From DATBWZ01 sp036514535 (GTDB lineage: Bacteria; JAMCPX01; DATBWZ01): DNA of 9,120 nt. Where the stretch lies: contig DATBWZ010000043.1 in the NCBI GenBank assembly GCA_036514535.1, positions 1 to 9,120 on the forward strand, given 5' to 3'. The notes beneath the pieces are model-generated. The model was not told the origin of the DNA, did no database searches, and worked only from the letters and a program-made list of their open reading frames with translations. Made by a program: the position numbers and the translations under genes. Below, in pieces: positions 5,991-9,120 of the stretch (position 1 is the stretch's first letter; each line of letters begins with the position of its first letter).

Positions 5991-6521
5991 ATGAATAAGC
6001 GTATTAGAAATTATGAAAAGGGGTTTTCCCTAATAGAACTTATGGTAGCGCTGGTTGTGTTTGCCATCGGTTTTCTCGGGATAATGGGGACGCAGCTCAT
6101 TGCGGTTCAGTATAATGCCTACAGTAAGGAAATGGCTGATGCCATGCTGTATGCGCAGGATCTGGCGGTCAATATGCCCTATATGGTGCCGGATCCGCTC
6201 GCTAATTTTAACCTTGCGATATTTACCGATAAGGATGCAGGGAATAATAATTCACTTGGCGAAATTGATATTTATAATGACCCGCCATCCAGCCCTGCCT
6301 ATGAGTATTCCGATGCAAATCTCCCTGCGAATTACAAGGGGTTAAGCACAGCAGGGACCAGGTACCAGAGGTATTGGAATGTTGCAAATATTGACCTGGA
6401 TGGGGATGGTTCAGTAGATGCTCATATAGTGGCAGTAATTGTAAGGTGGAAGAGCGCGAGGGCAGCGAGGTACTGGACAGCAGTTGTGACCACTACTATT
6501 CCCAGTCCAATCGGAACATAA
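5991..6521 (+). CDS. pilV: Type IV pilus minor pilin PilV
   Basis: This 176-residue minor pilin has a class III leader, MNKRIRNYEKG, cut before FSLIELMVALVVFAIGFLGIMGTQ, with Glu at mature position 5. The run VVFAIGFLGIMGTQ and the following QLIAVQYNAYSKEMADAMLYAQDL are characteristic of PilV. Near the C-terminus D135-L-D137-G-D139-G-SV-D143 forms an EF-hand-like DxDxDGxxD loop, a possible calcium site, just before the last strands (AHIVAVIVRW). There is no Cys in the protein, unlike its neighbours. GAGGTGAT (5981-5988) is its ribosome site and begins inside the stop of the preceding pilin gene. pilW starts 12 bases after its stop. It probably joins the tip complex with PilW, PilX and PilY1; this role is drawn from known systems. 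Confidence 0.88.
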   Translation: MNKRIRNYEKGFSLIELMVALVVFAIGFLGIMGTQLIAVQYNAYSKEMADAMLYAQDLAVNMPYMVPDPLANFNLAIFTDKDAGNNNSLGEIDIYNDPPSSPAYEYSDANLPANYKGLSTAGTRYQRYWNVANIDLDGDGSVDAHIVAVIVRWKSARAARYWTAVVTTTIPSPIGT

Positions 6522-6533
6522 AGGAGTTGATGC

Positions 6534-7772
6534 GTGATGATAAATAAAAATAATGAAAAGGGTCTGACGCTGATAGAACTGATGGTAACAGTGTTTATTG
6601 CATCCCTGATGCTTATAGCGGTGTTTCAGATGTTTATTGCCCAGAAGGAGTTGTATGTTTCCACCGGAATTACCTCCGAGGCGCAGAACAATGCGAGGAT
6701 TGCATTGGATACTATTCAAAGGGATTTGATGAAAGCCGGCTTTGGCATTGATCCAGCGACAGCTTTTCCATTTTTTAATTTTGATACCCTCACTGCAATT
6801 GAACTTGATGCGATTAATGGCCCTGATACGCTTCAGTTTTTCGCCAGGGAGCAGAGCCCTCTGCCCGGCGCTCTGGAAGACGGATGTCCGGTCCATCTGC
6901 CAGGAGCAGCAGAGGCGGATGTTTCCAGGCATTTCTACTGGAAGATTGCAACCGCTGTGCCAATTGGTGGCGATACAGGTGCGCTTAAGATCAGTGTATG
7001 CAAAAACTTTGAGTTAAGAAAAGGGACATTCCTTCTCGCAATGTGCTACGGCGGAGGTACATACGCATTTATGCGGTATCAGGATCAAACCATTACGGCT
7101 GGAATGGCTGGTGATAAAGATATAGCAGTAAAGATTCTTTATTTTGTCAGGAACAAGGAGTATCCGCCGACATTTTTGGATTCAAATGTTCTTGCTGATA
7201 CCTGTTTCCAGGGTGGAACAGCAGGGCTGTTCAGGGTTAATTTTTACAGGTATTATGTATGCGATAGCGCTGTGGATGCAGCAAACTGCGGGAATATCCC
7301 ATATCTTATGCTGGATACCGGAATGGATTTAACAGGAGAAAGCACAGTAGATATTAAAGACCACATCCCGGTTGCAGAGGGTATAGAGGATATGCAGATT
7401 GCGTATGCGCTTTTTAACGGCAATGTTTTTGGTGGAGCCGGTGGAACCCAGGCAACAAGCAATTACTTTAGTCTGATTGCGCCTGCGTACTGCGATGGCG
7501 TTTATGAGGATACGACTTGCAGGGCGGGATCCACCACATCTGCGCGGCCTCAGGATTTATATGGCAACACTGTTGGGATAAGGATCAGCCTGGTGGCAAG
7601 GTCGGATTCTCCCGATCCAGCCGGCGGTTTAAACGCGCGTCCTGCTTTGGAAAACCATCCTGCCGGCGCAACACAAGACAAGTTCAGGAGGGTAGTTCTC
7701 CAGACCACAATACCAATAGTTAATACTCTAACTACCAGGTCTTTTTTCTTTTTTAATCTGGTTGGTTTATAA
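6534..7772 (+). CDS. pilW: Type IV pilus minor pilin PilW
   Basis: This 412-residue product has the leader MMINKNNEKG, cut before LTLIELMVTVFIASLMLIAVFQMF. Glu is at mature position 5, and the mature N-terminus is Leu rather than the commoner Phe. The stretch TSEAQNNARIALDTIQRDLMKAGFGID is the family's typical helix continuation. The long C-terminal part has eight Cys and a PilW-like end (FRRVVLQTTIPIVNTL). The start is GTG 6534 (AAGGAG with 7 bases of spacing) or ATG 6537. They differ by one residue and neither changes the mature protein. PilW proteins are the large minor pilins that work with PilX and PilV to prime assembly and display PilY1. The PilX-like gene begins 19-28 bases downstream, depending on its start. 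Confidence 0.88.
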   Translation: MMINKNNEKGLTLIELMVTVFIASLMLIAVFQMFIAQKELYVSTGITSEAQNNARIALDTIQRDLMKAGFGIDPATAFPFFNFDTLTAIELDAINGPDTLQFFAREQSPLPGALEDGCPVHLPGAAEADVSRHFYWKIATAVPIGGDTGALKISVCKNFELRKGTFLLAMCYGGGTYAFMRYQDQTITAGMAGDKDIAVKILYFVRNKEYPPTFLDSNVLADTCFQGGTAGLFRVNFYRYYVCDSAVDAANCGNIPYLMLDTGMDLTGESTVDIKDHIPVAEGIEDMQIAYALFNGNVFGGAGGTQATSNYFSLIAPAYCDGVYEDTTCRAGSTTSARPQDLYGNTVGIRISLVARSDSPDPAGGLNARPALENHPAGATQDKFRRVVLQTTIPIVNTLTTRSFFFFNLVGL

Positions 7773-7800
7773 GGCTACCAGTGGAGGAAGGATGATAATA

Positions 7801-8259
7801 ATGAAACAGACATTTAAGAAGGAAAAGGGTTTTGTGATGATGGTTACCATGGTTCTTCTTGTTGTTCTTACGGTACTGGGGCTTGGGGCGATAACAATGT
7901 CCGGGTTCCAGATGGATATCTCTTCTGCAGTAAGCAGCAGATCCAGTTCCTTCCAGTGCGCTGAGACCGGAAGATTGCTGTTGTTGAGTCAATTTGAAAT
8001 AACATCCCCATCAACCCAACTCAATACCGCTGTAAAAGGGTTATGCGGCAAAATCTTTTCCGGACATATGCCATCCGGGATAAAAGAGATTAAGAGAATG
8101 TTGCCTTTAACAGAGGGCGGCGCCACGGGCGTAATGTTCTGCGGAAATTCAATTGGATGCAGCAATTCAAGCGGCAACAATTATCGGGTTACTGTTGTCG
8201 GAGAGAACTATAAAGGACAACAGACGGAGATTGAGTTCATTGTGAATGTCATTTTATAA
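7801..8259 (+). CDS. pilX: PilX-like minor pilin
   Basis: The predicted product has 152 residues from ATG 7801. An ATG at 7792 would give 155, and GGAGGAAGGA (7783-7792) could serve either. The leader MKQTFKKEKG is cut before FVMMVTMVLLVVLTVLGLGAITMSG, a hydrophobic helix typical of the PilX N-terminal family. Mature position 5 is Val, not Glu, as is common for PilX- and GspK-like pilins thought to sit at the tip. The SSRSSSFQCAETGRLLLLSQFE segment matches the usual 'A-E-x-G/A' helix after the membrane part. Four Cys could form two disulfides. Assignment rests on the N-terminus and on the pilVWXY gene order; the globular part is short and weakly conserved. Confidence 0.8.
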   Translation: MKQTFKKEKGFVMMVTMVLLVVLTVLGLGAITMSGFQMDISSAVSSRSSSFQCAETGRLLLLSQFEITSPSTQLNTAVKGLCGKIFSGHMPSGIKEIKRMLPLTEGGATGVMFCGNSIGCSNSSGNNYRVTVVGENYKGQQTEIEFIVNVIL

Positions 8260-8270
8260 GGGGTGTAGCC

Positions 8271-9120
8271 ATGAAGATGATAATTAATAGAAAATATACA
8301 ATAATTGCCATTGCAATTACCGGGATACTTATGCCGCTTTTCTACCTCTTCTCCGCACCCACCAATAAATCCGCCTGCTGTGCAATTGGCACATCCTACG
8401 GCGATTCCATTGTGAATCCAGCAAAGGGTGGGGACAATGATATGTTCACACAGACAAGCGCTCCGCCGAATGTCTATTGGTTGCTGGATAATTCCGGAAG
8501 CATGCAGTCCCTACCGTGTGATACTGGTTCGGGCTGTGGTGACGCTTCAGGGACATGCAAAAATTCAGCAGGACAAAACCTTGAAACAAATGGAGGAAAT
8601 TTTTTCATTGAAAAGGGATATAATAACACAACCACCTATCCTGGATATGACCCTGATTTCTGCCAGGCAGGAAACCCAAATAATTATTCAGGAAGTGATG
8701 GTTGCTATAAGCCTGATTTGGTCTATTATCACTATTATAGAACAAGTTGTACGACAAATTATGGTAACAATAATGTATGGAGAAGGAAAGGGAATAATGA
8801 TACGAATTCAACCGTGACAAATTTTTGCAGCACCAGGGGTGGAGTGGATTGTGAAAATTATTTAAATAATTCTGGTTATTACTATTATGATAATGAGTTA
8901 TATATTAAAGGAAATGTTTTGAATTTCTATCCCCCAAAATTTGTGGTTTCAAGGCGTGTTATGAAGAATATAATCCTTGACCCTGACCAGGGTATAAGAA
9001 GGGTGAGAATGGGAATTGCCTTCTTTGAATCCGGAAGTAATAACGCTAATAATTTTAATGCTAATAATAACCCTGATGGTGCTGCTAAGCCGGGCACAGG
9101 TCCTGCAAAAGACTTTAACC
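8271..9120 (+). CDS. pilY1: PilY1-type pilus tip adhesin, N-terminal 283 residues, runs off right edge
   Basis: The frame opens at ATG 8271 (AAGGGGTG about 5 bases ahead, 11 bases after the PilX stop) and stays open to the end of the window. A signal peptide (about residues 1-32) is followed by ACCAIGTSYGDS. PPNVYWLLDNSGSMQS then carries the von Willebrand A metal-site motif D73-N-S75-G-S77, typical of PilY1 tip adhesins. Between this motif and the segment FYPPKFVVSRRVMKNIILDPDQGIRRVRMGIAFFES lies an insertion rich in Asn, Tyr and Gly with eight Cys, in visibly AT-rich DNA (about 8590-8930). PilY1 proteins usually exceed 1000 residues and end in a beta-propeller with a calcium loop, which would lie outside the window. 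Its place directly after pilX supports the call. A role in adhesion, surface sensing or pilus retraction control follows from known PilY1 and is not shown here. Confidence 0.85.
   Translation, partial: MKMIINRKYTIIAIAITGILMPLFYLFSAPTNKSACCAIGTSYGDSIVNPAKGGDNDMFTQTSAPPNVYWLLDNSGSMQSLPCDTGSGCGDASGTCKNSAGQNLETNGGNFFIEKGYNNTTTYPGYDPDFCQAGNPNNYSGSDGCYKPDLVYYHYYRTSCTTNYGNNNVWRRKGNNDTNSTVTNFCSTRGGVDCENYLNNSGYYYYDNELYIKGNVLNFYPPKFVVSRRVMKNIILDPDQGIRRVRMGIAFFESGSNNANNFNANNNPDGAAKPGTGPAKDFN
9045..9068 (+). repeat. Short 15-base tandem repeat inside pilY1
   Basis: GCTAATAAT occurs at 9045-9053 and again at 9060-9068, in frame with a 15-base period, and encodes an Asn-rich stretch (NANNFNANNNPD). It is a small low-complexity segment in the vWA region and may vary in length between strains. 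It could also be chance in AT-rich coding DNA. Confidence 0.35.

Noticed and set aside
6411..6932. Minus-strand open frame spanning the pilV-pilW junction
   Set aside because: It is opposite two pilin genes with clear leaders and ribosome sites, and the product is Cys/Arg-rich without domain features.
8370..8390. Lipoprotein cleavage site at the double Cys of PilY1 (NKSACCA)
   Set aside because: Position -3 before the Cys is Lys rather than Leu or a similar residue, so it does not fit a lipobox; ordinary signal peptidase cleavage is more likely.
8428..8817. Plus-strand open frame of 129 codons inside pilY1
   Set aside because: The overlapping frame from 8271 has a signal peptide, ribosome site and vWA motif. 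This one is a shadow favoured by the AT-rich insertion.

Overview
The window looks like chromosomal DNA from a Gram-negative bacterium. The signs are an outer-membrane efflux channel with a periplasmic adaptor, type IV pilus proteins, and a sigma-54 activator beside a sigma-54 promoter. The gene mix (FHA and MiaB followed by an NtrC-type regulator and a minor-pilin set) would suit a Desulfobacterota- or Nitrospirota-like lineage. That placement is an impression from gene content and was not tested. No rRNA, tRNA, CRISPR array, transposon or phage gene is visible, and no gap between genes exceeds 300 bases.

Left part, minus strand (1-1950): a metal-efflux-type cluster read right to left. It has a small exported Cys-rich protein (1644-1913), a CzcC/CusC-type TolC-like channel (278-1531), and the first 93 residues of an RND periplasmic adaptor (281 to the window edge). 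Channel and adaptor overlap by ATGA. A hairpin followed by a T-tract lies just after the small gene and may terminate or attenuate transcription before the channel gene. An RND pump gene would be expected beyond the left edge but is not in view.

Divergent spacer (about 1914-2023): back-to-back sigma-70-type promoters. Each would start its transcript only a few bases ahead of a start codon.

Middle, plus strand (2024-5211): a small FHA-domain protein, MiaB tRNA methylthiotransferase (ATGA overlap with the FHA gene), and an NtrC/PilR-type sigma-54-dependent response regulator.

Right part, plus strand (5359-9120, open at the right edge): a tightly packed minor-pilin operon encoding a GspH/FimT-type pilin, PilV, PilW, a PilX-like protein and the N-terminal part of a PilY1-type adhesin with a von Willebrand A metal site. 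A near-consensus sigma-54 promoter (5318-5333) sits 25 bases ahead of the first pilin start. Two near-palindromic repeats about 110-130 bases ahead of its predicted start site are candidate activator sites. The simplest reading is that the adjacent response regulator switches on this tip-complex operon. The longest open frame for the first pilin would hide the promoter inside coding sequence, so its start is corrected here to 5359.
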